Assembly: GCA_016714905.1 (NCBI GenBank) | Contig: JADKBW010000007.1 | Location: forward strand, 62,001-126,000 | DNA from: Flavobacterium sp. | GTDB lineage: Bacteria > Bacteroidota > Bacteroidia > Flavobacteriales > Flavobacteriaceae | Direction of reading: 5' to 3' | Length of the DNA stretch: 64,000 nt | Shown here: in pieces, positions 8,839-17,704 of the stretch | How the letters are laid out: every line of letters starts with the position of its first letter | How positions within the stretch are numbered: position 1 is the first letter of the stretch | Notes under the pieces: generated by a model | Seen by the model: the letters and a program-made list of their open reading frames with translations, nothing else | What the model was told of the DNA's origin: nothing | The model's database searches: none | Translations under genes and position numbers: made by a program

Positions 8839-9303
8839 TTAAAGCTGTATTTGTCTATCAATCTGCTGATCTAAAGAAATAAACGTTTCCGTTCTCGAAA
8901 CGCCTTCAATCGCCTGAATCTTGGTATTGAGCAATTGCATCAAATGTTCGTTGTCGCGGCAAATGATTTTGATGAGTATCGACCAATTTCCCGTAGTATA
9001 ATGACATTCTAGAACTTCGGGGATTTTCTTGAGTTCACGCACCGCTTCCGAATTACGAGCGGCTTTATCTAAGTAAACGCCAACAAAAGCCATCGTGCTG
9101 TAGCCCAAAACTTTGGTATTGATGGTAAATTTCGATCCTGAAATCACGCCCGCTTGCTCTAATTTCCGCAGTCTTTGGTGAATGGCAGCTCCAGAAATGC
9201 CAATCTTATTAGCGATTTGCAGAATGGGTTTACGCGCATCGTGCATGAGGTCACGAAGTATTTCTTTGTCGATGCCATCTATCTCTATTTGTAGCTGGTT
9301 TAG
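8839..9303 (-). CDS. Lrp/AsnC family transcriptional regulator, 5' end disrupted
   Basis: An Lrp-type regulator: N-terminal winged HTH (IDKEILRDLMHDARKPILQIANKIGISGAAIHQRLRKLE, given in parts: the recognition helix is GAAIHQRLRKLE) and a C-terminal RAM ligand-binding domain (CHYTTGNWSILIKIICRDNEHL). The in-frame sequence runs upstream of the first ATG (9246) as LNQLQIEIDGIDKEIL, needed to complete the HTH, up to the edge of an abnormal GC-rich block at 9303. The true start codon therefore seems lost there. If translation began at 9246 the first HTH helix would be missing. Its target and ligand cannot be told from the sequence. Confidence 0.82.
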   Translation of the reverse strand, partial: LNQLQIEIDGIDKEILRDLMHDARKPILQIANKIGISGAAIHQRLRKLEQAGVISGSKFTINTKVLGYSTMAFVGVYLDKAARNSEAVRELKKIPEVLECHYTTGNWSILIKIICRDNEHLMQLLNTKIQAIEGVSRTETFISLDQQIDRQIQL

Positions 9304-9391
9304 GGCGCCCCCCCCCCGGGGTTGGGCGGGCGGGCGGGGGCCCCCACCGGCCCGGGCCCCCTTCTTTTCTGCCCCGGGGGGAAAACCGCGG
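9303..9391. other. anomalous GC-rich block with a G-quadruplex motif
   Basis: About 89 bases that are overwhelmingly G and C: a C10 run, then GGGG-TT-GGG-C-GGG-C-GGG-C-GGGGG at 9318-9340, then GGGCCCCC-type palindromes. The flanks are AT-rich. It breaks the lrp start. It looks more like an assembly or sequencing artefact than native DNA. Confidence 0.8.
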
Positions 9392-9450
9392 AAAGAAAAA
9401 ACACAAATTTCATTTGAAGGAATTGATTTTCATGACTTTGAATTTGAAAC

Positions 9451-9458
9451 CAAAAATA
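9451..9458 (-). promoter_or_regulatory. -7 promoter box (TATTTTTG) probably for lrp
   Basis: TAnnTTTG match on the minus strand upstream of lrp, on the far side of the GC-rich block. The remainder of 9392-9544 shows no gene. Confidence 0.35.
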
Positions 9459-9544
9459 CGATTTTGATTTTAGAATGAAAGCAGAAAGTGTATTTTGTAT
9501 ACGGATAAGGCTGAAAAAACGGATTTCACAGCGCACCGAGAAAC

Positions 9545-9685
9545 CCTAGCCCTGATGGGAAGCGGTATCCTTTTTATGCTGAACTTGTTTCAGTATCTAC
9601 CGGCGTGACCACAATAATTATAAAGATGCTGAAACAAGTTCAGCATAAAAAAGATATAGCGAACAGCAGGTTCCCGGCTCCTAAA
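9545..9685 (-). repeat. dispersed hairpin repeat, copy b
   Basis: Read on the minus strand it runs from TTAGGAGCCGGGAACCTGCT through TATCTTTTTT to AAAAAGGATACCGCT and ATCAGGGCTAGGG. The central insert is a long inverted repeat built from GCTGAACTTGTTTCAG and CTGAAACAAGTTCAGC, the same insert as in copy c. Confidence 0.75.
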
Positions 9686-9689
9686 AATC

Positions 9690-11060
9690 TTAGTGTTTTA
9701 CACGATCGGGATTATATCCGAGATAATCCATTTGTTTTTCGTTGAAGATGACACCGTATTCTTCGAGTTCCTCCAGAATGGGCAGGTAAACTTCCTTATT
9801 AATCGGCAATTGCACGCCAGGGGTTTTGATTTTTCCGTTGAGGATTTGCAGTGTTGCCATCGCGACTGGAAGTCCAACCGTTTTTGCCATTGCAGTATAA
9901 GTTTGGTCATCGCCAATACAAACCATTTTTGAATCGATTTGTTTTTGCACGCCGTTGATTTCGTAGCCGAATTTATGGTACATCACGATCATGTCTTTGT
10001 CGTGTTCCTCGAGCGTCCATTTGTCGCTTAGGATTTTCTCTAGAATTTGTGCTGGAGAAGCATTTTTGAGTCCAACGATTTTATTCGGATTGAATAAATC
10101 AAGCTCTAATAACTTGTCCCACATAATGTCGTCTTGTTCGATGCCCAGTTGCAAACGCAATTTGATTTCGACAGAATCGGTCGGATGATAGGGCAAGAAC
10201 AGATTGATAAACTCGCGATAACTAATCGTTTCAGAATTGTCTATTTGGTAACTATCGTCAGTCATACCCAATTGCACGAACATATTCCACGCTTTAGAAA
10301 AACCGACACGACGGATGGTTCCTCTATATAAAGTAAGCGCATCGTCTAAACCGTAAACGGAGCGGTATTTTAAGGAATCTCGGTTAGCGTAAGCTTCAAA
10401 TCGGCCGTAACCTTCGACTTCCAGAAACTCAGTTCTCCGAAACAATTTGTGATACGGAATATATTTGTAGGTGCCTTCTTGAATGAATTTCGCGGCGCCA
10501 CCTTGCCCTGCCAACACGACATTTCTCGGCGCCCAAGTAAATTTGTAATTCCATAAATTGTTGTCAGATTCTGGTGCGACTAAACCACCACAGAACGACT
10601 CGAATAGGATCATTTTTCCGCCTTGATCTCTGATTTCATCAATAACTTTCATCGCGCTCATGTGATCGATACCAGGATCCAATCCGATTTCGTTCATAAA
10701 GATAAGGTTGTTGGCTTTGGCTTGTGCGTCGAGTTCTTGCATGGCATCGCTGACATAAGAAGCGGTGACCATGTGTTTTTTATAAGTAATGCAGTCTTTG
10801 GCCACTTCAATATGCAGATGTGCGGGCAGCATGGAGATCACAATATCTGCTTTTTGAATTTCGTTTTGGCGTTGATTTGCATCAAAAATATCCAAAGCAA
10901 TGGCTGTGGCATTCTTGTGATTATTGGTTTTTCGTTGCGCGAGTTCTTTTGATAAATCTCCAATTGTTAGATGTAATTGCTCAACTTCTGATTTATTTAA
11001 AAGATATTGAATTAACGAAGAAGCCGAGCGTCCGGCGCCAATAATTAGTATGTTTCTCAT
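9690..11060 (-). CDS. saccharopine dehydrogenase family protein
   Basis: A 456-residue oxidoreductase with an N-terminal Rossmann fold (NILIIGAGRSAS, 3-14) and the long C-terminal dimerisation/substrate domain of saccharopine dehydrogenase or reductase. ASYVSDAMQELDAQAK and NEIGLDPGIDHMSAMK are the conserved substrate-site blocks. Family members act on saccharopine in lysine metabolism or on related amino-acid adducts; the true substrate here is not shown. The ATG at 11060 is chosen because it directly precedes the dinucleotide-binding strand and a TACCTTTG box lies 20 bp upstream (11081-11088). It ends against repeat copy b. Confidence 0.88.
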   Translation of the reverse strand: MRNILIIGAGRSASSLIQYLLNKSEVEQLHLTIGDLSKELAQRKTNNHKNATAIALDIFDANQRQNEIQKADIVISMLPAHLHIEVAKDCITYKKHMVTASYVSDAMQELDAQAKANNLIFMNEIGLDPGIDHMSAMKVIDEIRDQGGKMILFESFCGGLVAPESDNNLWNYKFTWAPRNVVLAGQGGAAKFIQEGTYKYIPYHKLFRRTEFLEVEGYGRFEAYANRDSLKYRSVYGLDDALTLYRGTIRRVGFSKAWNMFVQLGMTDDSYQIDNSETISYREFINLFLPYHPTDSVEIKLRLQLGIEQDDIMWDKLLELDLFNPNKIVGLKNASPAQILEKILSDKWTLEEHDKDMIVMYHKFGYEINGVQKQIDSKMVCIGDDQTYTAMAKTVGLPVAMATLQILNGKIKTPGVQLPINKEVYLPILEELEEYGVIFNEKQMDYLGYNPDRVKH

Positions 11061-11080
11061 GGTTTTTTGCAAATAGGTTC

Positions 11081-11088
11081 CAAAGGTA
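11081..11088 (-). promoter_or_regulatory. -7 promoter box (TACCTTTG) for the saccharopine dehydrogenase gene
   Basis: Exact TAnnTTTG match 20 bp upstream of the ATG at 11060; it lies inside the longer open frame and so argues for the shorter start. Confidence 0.5.
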
Positions 11089-11106
11089 TACAATAGGTTA
11101 AATGTT

Positions 11107-11151
11107 TTAGCCACGAATGCACGACAATTTCATTCGCGGATTCGTGGCTAA
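11107..11151. repeat. perfect 12-bp inverted repeat TTAGCCACGAAT
   Basis: TTAGCCACGAAT (11107-11118) and ATTCGTGGCTAA (11140-11151) form a hairpin with a 21-base loop between two minus-strand genes. It has no clean U run, so a terminator role is possible but not certain. Confidence 0.6.
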
Positions 11152-11173
11152 ACTATAAATTTTTTAAAAGGAA

Positions 11174-11485
11174 TTATTCCAATCCTTCCAAATCTTGCAA
11201 ATCTTCTTGTTTGGATTCGATTTTCTTTTGTTCGAATTGAACATCTTGTTCAACTTCATCCGGCATCATGGCGCGAACCATCACTATGACAAGTGTTAAT
11301 CCAGCTACAATTATTAACCATTTTGGGACATTTCTGTTGCTTGCGTCGGATTTCGCATAAGCGAGACCAGCAAATAATAAAGATAATCCAACAGGCAAAA
11401 CACCCAAGGTTCCCATTGGTAAAATCACGAATACAATTCCAAGAATTGCAAAAATAAAGGCTAAAACGATTAGTGCTTTTCTCAT
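11174..11485 (-). CDS. small membrane protein of unknown function
   Basis: 103 residues: two hydrophobic segments (about 4-45, probably a hairpin, and 57-73) and a charged, glutamine- and glutamate-rich tail (EQKKIESKQEDLQDLE) likely to be coiled and cytosolic. I do not recognise a named family. It starts one base from the end of the upstream DUF3108 gene (stop 11487), so the two are surely co-transcribed and may act together at the envelope. Confidence 0.65.
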   Translation of the reverse strand: MRKALIVLAFIFAILGIVFVILPMGTLGVLPVGLSLLFAGLAYAKSDASNRNVPKWLIIVAGLTLVIVMVRAMMPDEVEQDVQFEQKKIESKQEDLQDLEGLE

Positions 11486-11486
11486 A

Positions 11487-12251
11487 TTAAATTCCAGTTG
11501 CTTTAGTTAATGTTAATTGTCCTGTTCCAACAGGAATGCTAAATTGAATCAATGCTGGCACTTTCGCTGCATCTGCAGTTAAGTAGATGATATTTTTATC
11601 AGTTCCTCTCAATTTATTGGTCTTGGCACCAATTGATATTTTATAACAAACTTTCTTCCCAAGGTTTCCAGCGTTTATGGTTTCTTTTCCTAAATATTTA
11701 GCAGAAACCCCCATTTCTTTTTCGTCAAAAACCACAACAAAACTTTGAGTTTGACCAGGTTTGAAGGTACTAAAATTGACGGTTCTCAATTTATATAAAA
11801 TAGCGACAACATCTTGGCTGCCACCGCGAACTTGAAAAGCTTTTTTTGTTTCTGGCATGTTTTTTTTAGTTACAGTACTCTCAATAGTACGGCCGTCGCT
11901 TTTAAAAATGTACTTTTCTTTCTTGGTATATTTTCCTTCAAAAATATCTCGTTTGTAGAGATTCGATCTTAAAGTAACAGGGTCAACATACGATTCGTAT
12001 CGATCACGAATCTTGAAAAAAGTGTCCCATTTACTGTAAGTAGTTGCCTCGCAACTTAAATGTAATAGTGTTTTCTTTGAAGTTTTTACGGTCTCTGTTT
12101 GCATGGTCACTTGAGCCAATTGCGTCATCAAACCACTCATATTGTAAGAGGCAGAATAGATGAATTTTTCTCCAGATTTAACAGCACCAGTGTTTTGTGC
12201 GCTGAGGCTTAGCGATGCAAATGCTGTAATAAAGAATAAGATTTTCTTCAT
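11487..12251 (-). CDS. DUF3108 domain-containing periplasmic protein
   Basis: About 254 residues with a Sec signal peptide (MKKILFFITAFASLSLSAQ) and a beta-rich domain matching DUF3108: GEKFIYSASYNMSG, DRYESYVDPVTLRSN, FKSDGRTIESTV and a C-terminal YLTADAAKVPALIQFSIPVG. Function unknown; export to the periplasm or outer membrane is inferred from the signal peptide. The start is the ATG preceding the signal peptide; a TTG further out lies within the promoter box. It leads a two-gene operon with the small membrane protein. Confidence 0.8.
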   Translation of the reverse strand: MKKILFFITAFASLSLSAQNTGAVKSGEKFIYSASYNMSGLMTQLAQVTMQTETVKTSKKTLLHLSCEATTYSKWDTFFKIRDRYESYVDPVTLRSNLYKRDIFEGKYTKKEKYIFKSDGRTIESTVTKKNMPETKKAFQVRGGSQDVVAILYKLRTVNFSTFKPGQTQSFVVVFDEKEMGVSAKYLGKETINAGNLGKKVCYKISIGAKTNKLRGTDKNIIYLTADAAKVPALIQFSIPVGTGQLTLTKATGI

Positions 12252-12273
12252 ATTATTTTGTTTTTTAAAGTGC

Positions 12274-12281
12274 AAATGTAC
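12274..12281 (-). promoter_or_regulatory. -7 promoter box (TACATTTG) for the DUF3108 gene
   Basis: TAnnTTTG match about 22 bp upstream of the signal-peptide ATG on the minus strand. On + the same bases read TACATTTT, a near-match that could serve the divergent DUF423 gene. Confidence 0.5.
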
Positions 12282-12290
12282 ATTTTTTTG

Positions 12291-12425
12291 TTAGGAGCTA
12301 AATCCCGTTTTCCGTTCTATCTTTTTATGCTGAACTTGTTTCAGTATCTTTAAAATAATTACGGTCACGCCGATAGATAGTGAAACAAGTTCAGCATAAA
12401 AAGGATGCCGCTGCAACCGGGGCTA
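12291..12425 (+). repeat. dispersed hairpin repeat, copy c
   Basis: TTAGGAGCTAAATCCCGTTT at the left end, TCTATCTTTTTATGCTGAAC and the matching CAGCATAAAAAGGATGCCGC inside, and GCAACCGGGGCTA at the right end. The inner insert is the TGAACTTGTTTCAG inverted repeat also seen in copy b. It lies upstream of the DUF423 gene and in its orientation. Confidence 0.75.
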
Positions 12426-12497
12426 AAAACAGTCCGATTTCTTTGAGGTCTGATAGATAACAAATACTTTTACCATTTATTATAAAAACACAAAATC

Positions 12498-12884
12498 ATG
12501 GAAAGAAAAATAGTTCGAATCGCGGCCATACTTGGTATGTTGGCAATTATTTTCGGGGCGTTTGGTGCGCATGCTTTAAAGAAAGTACTGACCGTGGAAC
12601 AATTGGTCACGTTTGAAACAGGAGTGAAGTATCAGATGTACCACGCTCTGTTACTGCTATTTGTTGGATTATCTGCACAAGTAAGTGAAATAGCCAAAAA
12701 GCGTATCTTCTATTTTGTAATTACGGGGGTTTTATGCTTTTCTGGATCTATTTATTTGTTGGCAACGAATGACTTATCCACTTTCGACTTCAAAAAGATT
12801 GGATTTATTACACCAATTGGCGGTCTGTTATTGATCGTCGGATGGATGTGTCTGTTCATCGATTTTTTGAAGAAAAAATCATAA
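12498..12884 (+). CDS. DUF423 family membrane protein
   Basis: A 128-residue protein with four hydrophobic segments (about 6-26, 45-62, 70-88 and 103-123). The DUF423 signature GAFGAHALKK lies early in the chain, with KYQMYHALLLL after it. Function is unknown. It stands alone between repeat copy c and pckA, with its ATG at the conserved family position. Confidence 0.85.
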   Translation: MERKIVRIAAILGMLAIIFGAFGAHALKKVLTVEQLVTFETGVKYQMYHALLLLFVGLSAQVSEIAKKRIFYFVITGVLCFSGSIYLLATNDLSTFDFKKIGFITPIGGLLLIVGWMCLFIDFLKKKS

Positions 12885-12921
12885 TATTTCAAGTTTCTAA
12901 ATCTAGGTAAAATATTATTTT

Positions 12922-12929
12922 TACTTTTG
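12922..12929 (+). promoter_or_regulatory. -7 promoter box (TACTTTTG) for pckA
   Basis: Exact TAnnTTTG match 35 bp upstream of the pckA ATG. Confidence 0.5.
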
Positions 12930-12963
12930 TGCTTTAATTTAAACACAACACAATTACAATTAT

Positions 12964-14588
12964 ATGGAGAATTACGCCCAAATTACGAAATCGATTTCGT
13001 TGGAAAAGTACGGTATCAAAGACGCAGCGGAAGTTATCTACAATCCATCTTATGACTTTCTATACCAAGAAGAATTAAAGCCAACTTTAGAAGGTTTTGA
13101 AAAAGGACAGCTGACAGAATTAGGAGCGGTAAATGTAATGACAGGTGTTTTTACCGGTCGCTCTCCAAAAGATAAGTATATTGTTGACGATAGCATTACA
13201 AAAGATACAATTTGGTGGAATTCGGTAAAAGCTGTCAACGATAATAAACCAATTTCACAAACCACATGGAATGCATTAAAAGAAACTACACTAACGCAAT
13301 TGTCTGGAAAGCGATTGTTTGTGATCGATGCGTTTTGTGGTGCAAATGAGAACACGCGACTTAAAGTGCGTTTTATAATGGAAGTGGCTTGGCAAGCTCA
13401 TTTCGTAAAGAATATGTTTATCCGTCCAACGCAAGAAGAATTAGAAAGTTTTGGCGAGCCAGATTTTATTGTAATGAATGCGTCCAAAACTAGTTTTAAA
13501 GATTATGCTGCTCATGCTTTGAATTCTGAAGTTTATGTTGCCTTTAATCTTACTGAAAAAATCCAATTAATCGGCGGAACTTGGTATGGTGGTGAAATGA
13601 AAAAAGGATTGTTCGCCATGATGAACTATTATTTGCCTTTACAAGGAATTGCATCCATGCACTGTTCTGCGAATAAAGGAAAAGATGGCGATGTAGCTGT
13701 TTTCTTCGGTTTGTCTGGAACAGGAAAAACTACCCTTTCAACAGATCCTAAAAGAGAATTAATTGGTGATGACGAACACGGTTGGGATAACGATGGTGTT
13801 TTCAATTTTGAAGGCGGTTGTTATGCAAAACCATCGACCTGAGTCGAGAAAATGAGCCAGACATATTCGAAGCCATCAAGAAGGATGCGTTACTAGAAAA
13901 CGTTACTGTTGACGCCAACGGAAAAATTGACTTTAAAGATGGTTCAGTAACTCAAAACACGAGAGTTTCTTATCCAATCAATCATATACATAATATTGTA
14001 AAACCCATTTCTAAAGCAGGTCACGCTACCAAAGTTATTTTCTTAACAGCAGATGCTTTTGGTGTCATGCCACCAGTTTCAAAACTAACTCCAGAGCAAA
14101 CTAAATACTATTTTCTTTCTGGTTTCACGGCTAAGTTAGCAGGAACAGAACGAGGAGTAACGGAGCCACAACCGACTTTTTCAGCCTGTTTTGGTAAAGC
14201 ATTCTTAACCTTGCATCCTACCAAGTATGGAGAGGAATTGGTAAAGAAAATGGAAAAGCACAATGCGAAAGCCTATATGGTTAATACAGGCTGGAACGGA
14301 ACTGGAAAAAGAATTTCAATCAAAGATACACGCGCCATTATCGATGCGATTCTAGACGGTTCTATCGAAAAAGCGGAAACTAAGTTAATTCCCGTGTTTA
14401 ATTTTGAAGTTCCAACAGCACTTCATGATGTAGATGCTTCGATTCTAGATCCAAGAGCAACTTACGCGGATGCATCCGAGTGGAATGCGAAAGCAGAAGA
14501 TTTGGCAGCGAGGTTTATTTCCAATTTCCAGCAGTATACTGATAATACCGAAGGGCAAAATTTAGTCAAAGCTGGTCCTCAAAATTAG
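12964..14588 (+). CDS. pckA: phosphoenolpyruvate carboxykinase (ATP) (one frameshift in the sequence)
   Basis: Converts oxaloacetate plus ATP to phosphoenolpyruvate, the first step of gluconeogenesis. The P-loop FFGLSGTGKTTLSTDP and the metal-binding GDDEHGWDNDGVFNFEGGCYAK are intact in the first frame. After an A4 run (13827-13830) the frame breaks; restoring one A gives GGCYAKTIDLSRENEPDI and the second frame continues to the normal C-terminus with TAKLAGTERG and NTGWNGTGKRI. Corrected length is about 541 aa, the family's usual size. One homopolymer lesion in an otherwise perfect protein suggests a sequencing error. Confidence 0.92.
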
Positions 14589-14613
14589 AGAATCAATTGC
14601 CTTATTGATATTT

Positions 14614-14670
14614 ATAAGTCGATTTTTGAATTAAGTGCAATCATTTTATTCAAAAATCGACTTTTTTTCA
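14614..14670 (+). terminator. intrinsic terminator after pckA
   Basis: AAGTCGATTTTTGAAT (14616-14631) and ATTCAAAAATCGACTT (14648-14663) form a perfect 16-bp stem followed by a T run. Confidence 0.8.
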
Positions 14671-14853
14671 TCTAAAGATAATTCAGAACTAAAACGTTTT
14701 CTTGTTTCAGATTGGAAATTTTATAGCTTAATAATTAAGAATACAACTATTTTTAACGCTGGTTTTTGTCATTTTCTTAAATCGTTCTTACCTCTGTTAA
14801 ATATAGCAGAGAATTTATTTACTTTGCCCCATAACATTAAAAATGAAATAGTT

Positions 14854-15150
14854 ATGTCAGTAAAAAAACAATTTATAAAAACTAAGCCAGTTTGCAAAGT
14901 AACTTTTACAGTTGAAGCGAAAGAGGCAAATAATGCAGCAGTTGTTGGAGATTTTAATAACTGGAACCCAAAAGAAGGTGAATTGAGTAAACTAAAAAAT
15001 GGTACTTTTAAAGGTGTTTTTGACGTGAACAAAGACGCTTCTTATGAGTTTAAATATGTAATTGATGGTGCTTTTGTAAATGAGGTTGAAGCAGACTCTT
15101 ACAGATTTAATGAATTCGCAGGTGCTGAAAACAGTGTATTGGAAGTTTAA
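14854..15150 (+). CDS. isoamylase-early-set / CBM48-like glycogen-binding protein
   Basis: A 98-residue single-domain protein. VVGDFNNWNPKEGELSKLKNG and YEFKYVIDGAFVNE are the typical strands of the early-set/AMPK-type carbohydrate-binding fold. It stands alone rather than fused to an enzyme; such stand-alone copies are common in Flavobacteriaceae and their role, possibly alpha-glucan binding, is not established. The ATG giving MSVKKQF is chosen because upstream in-frame codons lie in the leader beyond the pckA terminator and have no domain. Confidence 0.78.
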   Translation: MSVKKQFIKTKPVCKVTFTVEAKEANNAAVVGDFNNWNPKEGELSKLKNGTFKGVFDVNKDASYEFKYVIDGAFVNEVEADSYRFNEFAGAENSVLEV

Positions 15151-15167
15151 TTTTACTTTTAAATAGC

Positions 15168-15197
15168 AAAAAGTCGCTCAAGGAGCGACTTTTTTTA
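15168..15197. terminator. bidirectional terminator between convergent genes
   Basis: AAAAAGTCGCT and AGCGACTTTTTTT form a tight hairpin with T runs on both strands, between the CBM48-like gene and pepE. Confidence 0.8.
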
Positions 15198-15209
15198 TGT
15201 CTATTTTTT

Positions 15210-15923
15210 TTACAACCGAGCTAAGAAACTCAAATCGCTGTTGCTTGCGAGTTCCTCGGGATTTTTGTTCTGTTGAAACAATCGTGCAGACAATTCGCCT
15301 TTAAGGATTATTTGTTCTCCGGTAACTTCTAACCAACTTCCTTCTCTTAGTCCAAGTACAGGGACGGAATTAAACGCATGAAATTCTTTAATGCGTGTTT
15401 CTCTCGTTTCTCCCATGTGCTTCGATTGTAAATCAGGATCCAAATAATGTGGATTCAAATTAAATGGTATTAAGCCCAATGTTTGAAAACTTGGCGGATA
15501 AATGATGGGCATATCGTTCGTTGTTTGCATCGATAATCCTGTAATATTGCTGCCAGCACTAGTTCCTAAATACGGAGTTCCATTTTTTAAAGTTTGAGAT
15601 AAGACATCCATTACTTTGTTCTTATACAATTGAAAAACCAAAAGAAAGGTATTTCCACCTCCGGTAAATATTCCTTGTGCTGCTTCAATTGCCTGAATCG
15701 GATCTTCAAATTCGTGAAGACCTTGTACTTCTATTTTGAGTTGCGCGAATACACTTCGAACTTTTGCAGTAGAGTCTTCATGAGAAATGCCACTAGGTCT
15801 CGCGTAGGGGATAAATAGGATAGACTTACAGTTTTTAAAGTGAGTTTTCAACGTTGGTAGGATGTATTCTAAATATCTACCACCATGAAGGGTCGATGTA
15901 CTTGCAATAATTAGATTTTTCAT
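15210..15923 (-). CDS. pepE: dipeptidase E (alpha-aspartyl dipeptidase), peptidase family S51
   Basis: Serine peptidase hydrolysing Asp-Xaa dipeptides. The nucleophile lies in YLGTSAGSNITG, preceded by the glycine-rich GIFTGGGNTFLLV typical of S51. NPHYLDPDLQSKHMGETRETRI is the conserved block after the active site. 237 aa is the normal length and there is no signal peptide, so it is cytosolic. No operon partner; it converges on the CBM48-like gene across a shared terminator. Confidence 0.92.
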   Translation of the reverse strand: MKNLIIASTSTLHGGRYLEYILPTLKTHFKNCKSILFIPYARPSGISHEDSTAKVRSVFAQLKIEVQGLHEFEDPIQAIEAAQGIFTGGGNTFLLVFQLYKNKVMDVLSQTLKNGTPYLGTSAGSNITGLSMQTTNDMPIIYPPSFQTLGLIPFNLNPHYLDPDLQSKHMGETRETRIKEFHAFNSVPVLGLREGSWLEVTGEQIILKGELSARLFQQNKNPEELASNSDLSFLARL

Positions 15924-16121
15924 AACAGGGTCATTATTGGGGCTAAAGATAAAAACCTTTTCCTTTTGAAAAGAGGGTGTCGATTTTTAAATTTAACACA
16001 GACTTACCGTTTTGTTGGCAAACAATTAGGATTACACAATTATTTTTGCTGACATTCTACTGAATTACTAGATTGGGCGTAATAAATGGAAGAATTTGCT
16101 GATAGAAAGGTGATAAATCAC

Positions 16122-16129
16122 TAGCTTTG
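16122..16129 (+). promoter_or_regulatory. -7 promoter box (TAGCTTTG) for the gene at 16207
   Basis: Exact TAnnTTTG match 78 bp upstream of the signal-peptide ATG at 16207. The remaining stretch 15924-16121 shows nothing else recognisable. Confidence 0.4.
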
Positions 16130-16206
16130 TTAGTAGTTGAAAATTGAATTTCAATCGTCATTTTTTGATTTCAACCTTGTGGAATTCTAATTTAAATTTC
16201 TTGATT

Positions 16207-16962
16207 ATGAAAAAGATTTTCGGAATCTTAGCTGTGATTTTATTTAGCACTGTAACATTTGCCCAAGAAAATTCAAGAAAAATTGTTCATGGGCAAGCAA
16301 TGAATGATTCTGTTGCCGTGCAGGACGTTGTGGTTTTTAATATTAGTGCTAAGGTAGGAGCGGTGTTGAAAAAAAATGGATATTTCGATATAAGAGCGCG
16401 CGAGAATGATACTTTAGTATTTTCAAGCTTGTTATTTAGATCAAAACGAATAGTGCTTTCTGCAGACGATATCAAATCTGCTGAAATCAAAATAAGGTTA
16501 CAAACTTTCACCAATCAATTGACAGAGGTAATTGTTGAATCAAATAGGAATCTCAAACCCATCTCTGGCAGCAAACAAGACATTATTGATAAGAAGTATG
16601 TTGATGACGGTCAATCTTCTCCAAAAAATACCGTAATGCCAACGAATGTGACAGAAAACGGAATGGATTTCGTTCGAATGTATAAAGACGTTATGAAATT
16701 GCTCCGAAAAAACAATCCAAACAAGAATGATTTAACTTCCACCACCACATTTACCGAATTAGTCATGAAGAAAATAAAGTACTCCTTTTTTAACAGTACA
16801 TTGAAACTACAGGACGATGAAATTAAACTTTTTTTGCTGTACTGCGAGAACGATTCAAGAGTGGTTAAAGTCATGAAATCTAAATCTGAATTTGAATTGA
16901 TGGATTTTTTAATTGAGGAAAATATTGATTTTAAGAAGTTAACAGCTGTAGAAAAAAAATAA
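16207..16962 (+). CDS. exported carboxypeptidase-regulatory-like domain protein
   Basis: A 251-residue protein with a signal peptide (MKKIFGILAVILFSTVTFAQ) and a carboxypeptidase-D regulatory-like beta sandwich (about 25-115: KIVHGQAMNDSVAVQDVVVFN, YFDIRARENDTLVFSS). This domain often precedes TonB-dependent receptors but here is free-standing. The C-terminal half (about 130-251) is charged and helical and unrecognised. The ATG before the signal peptide is chosen over an upstream in-frame start. It leads a run of three small envelope genes and resembles the next one in its N-terminal domain. Confidence 0.72.
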   Translation: MKKIFGILAVILFSTVTFAQENSRKIVHGQAMNDSVAVQDVVVFNISAKVGAVLKKNGYFDIRARENDTLVFSSLLFRSKRIVLSADDIKSAEIKIRLQTFTNQLTEVIVESNRNLKPISGSKQDIIDKKYVDDGQSSPKNTVMPTNVTENGMDFVRMYKDVMKLLRKNNPNKNDLTSTTTFTELVMKKIKYSFFNSTLKLQDDEIKLFLLYCENDSRVVKVMKSKSEFELMDFLIEENIDFKKLTAVEKK

Positions 16963-16980
16963 AATCAAGATTCATAGACA

Positions 16981-17697
16981 TTGCGAACCCTTTTCACTTT
17001 CTTTTTCTCTTTATGTATTCAGGTGGCGCTCTCGCAAAAATTACTGTCGGGAAGAGTAATGATGGAGGGCAATTTCATCGAAAATGTTAATGTAACTAAT
17101 GTTGCATCAAATAAGTCAGTGTCGACGAATCAAGAAGGAACGTTTACAATTCCAGTAAATATTGGTGACGCCTTGGTATTTTCAGCAGTAAATTTAGAAA
17201 CAAAGCGAAAAGTGATTGCTGCTGAAGACTTAACAGAGGCCTTTGTTATTGTCAAGATGAGCGCTAGTATCATTCCATTAAAAGAAGTGAAAGTCAATGA
17301 TAATTCTTCTATCACCGCCGAAAATCTGGGTGTCATTCCCAAAGGTCAAAAAAAATACACGCCAGCTGAACGAAGAGTTCATGAAGCCACAACCGGCGGC
17401 GGATTAGTTCCGTTGAACCCAATTCTAAATGCCATTTCTGGCAGAACGACCATGCTCAAAAAGGAAGTAGTTGCAGAAAAAAAAGAGCGATTGTTATTAC
17501 GACTAGATGGATGGTTTGAAGAAAAATTTTACACGAATTCTCTTAAAATACCGCAGGAATATATCAAAGGTTTTCATTATTTTTTAATTGAAGACAATGA
17601 TTTTGTTCGCGCCTTGAAAGCAAAGAACAAAACGCTTACAAAGTTCCTCATGAGTAAGCTAGCATTGAGTTATAAGGAAACCATTTCAATACCATAG
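16981..17697 (+). CDS. exported carboxypeptidase-regulatory-like domain protein (paralogue of the preceding gene)
   Basis: 238 residues with signal peptide (TFFFSLCIQVALSQ) and a regulatory-like domain (KLLSGRVMMEGNFIENVNVTN, FTIPVNIGDALVFSAV) like that at 16207. The second half (LVPLNPILNAISGRTTMLKK, ISGRT being the recognisable motif) is typical of small Flavobacteriaceae proteins annotated only as hypothetical. It starts with TTG at 16981; no ATG is available upstream of the signal peptide. Only 18 bp separate it from the preceding gene, so the two are probably one operon. Confidence 0.7.
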   Translation: MRTLFTFFFSLCIQVALSQKLLSGRVMMEGNFIENVNVTNVASNKSVSTNQEGTFTIPVNIGDALVFSAVNLETKRKVIAAEDLTEAFVIVKMSASIIPLKEVKVNDNSSITAENLGVIPKGQKKYTPAERRVHEATTGGGLVPLNPILNAISGRTTMLKKEVVAEKKERLLLRLDGWFEEKFYTNSLKIPQEYIKGFHYFLIEDNDFVRALKAKNKTLTKFLMSKLALSYKETISIP

Positions 17698-17704
17698 AAA
17701 TTAC

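Noticed and set aside
9318..9340. Functional G-quadruplex regulating lrp
   Set aside because: The motif is textbook, but the whole block looks artefactual, so no function is claimed.
9182..9536. Pro/Gly/Arg-rich frames across the GC-rich block on both strands
   Set aside because: They stay open only because the block lacks A/T and hence stop codons. They overlap lrp and match no protein family.
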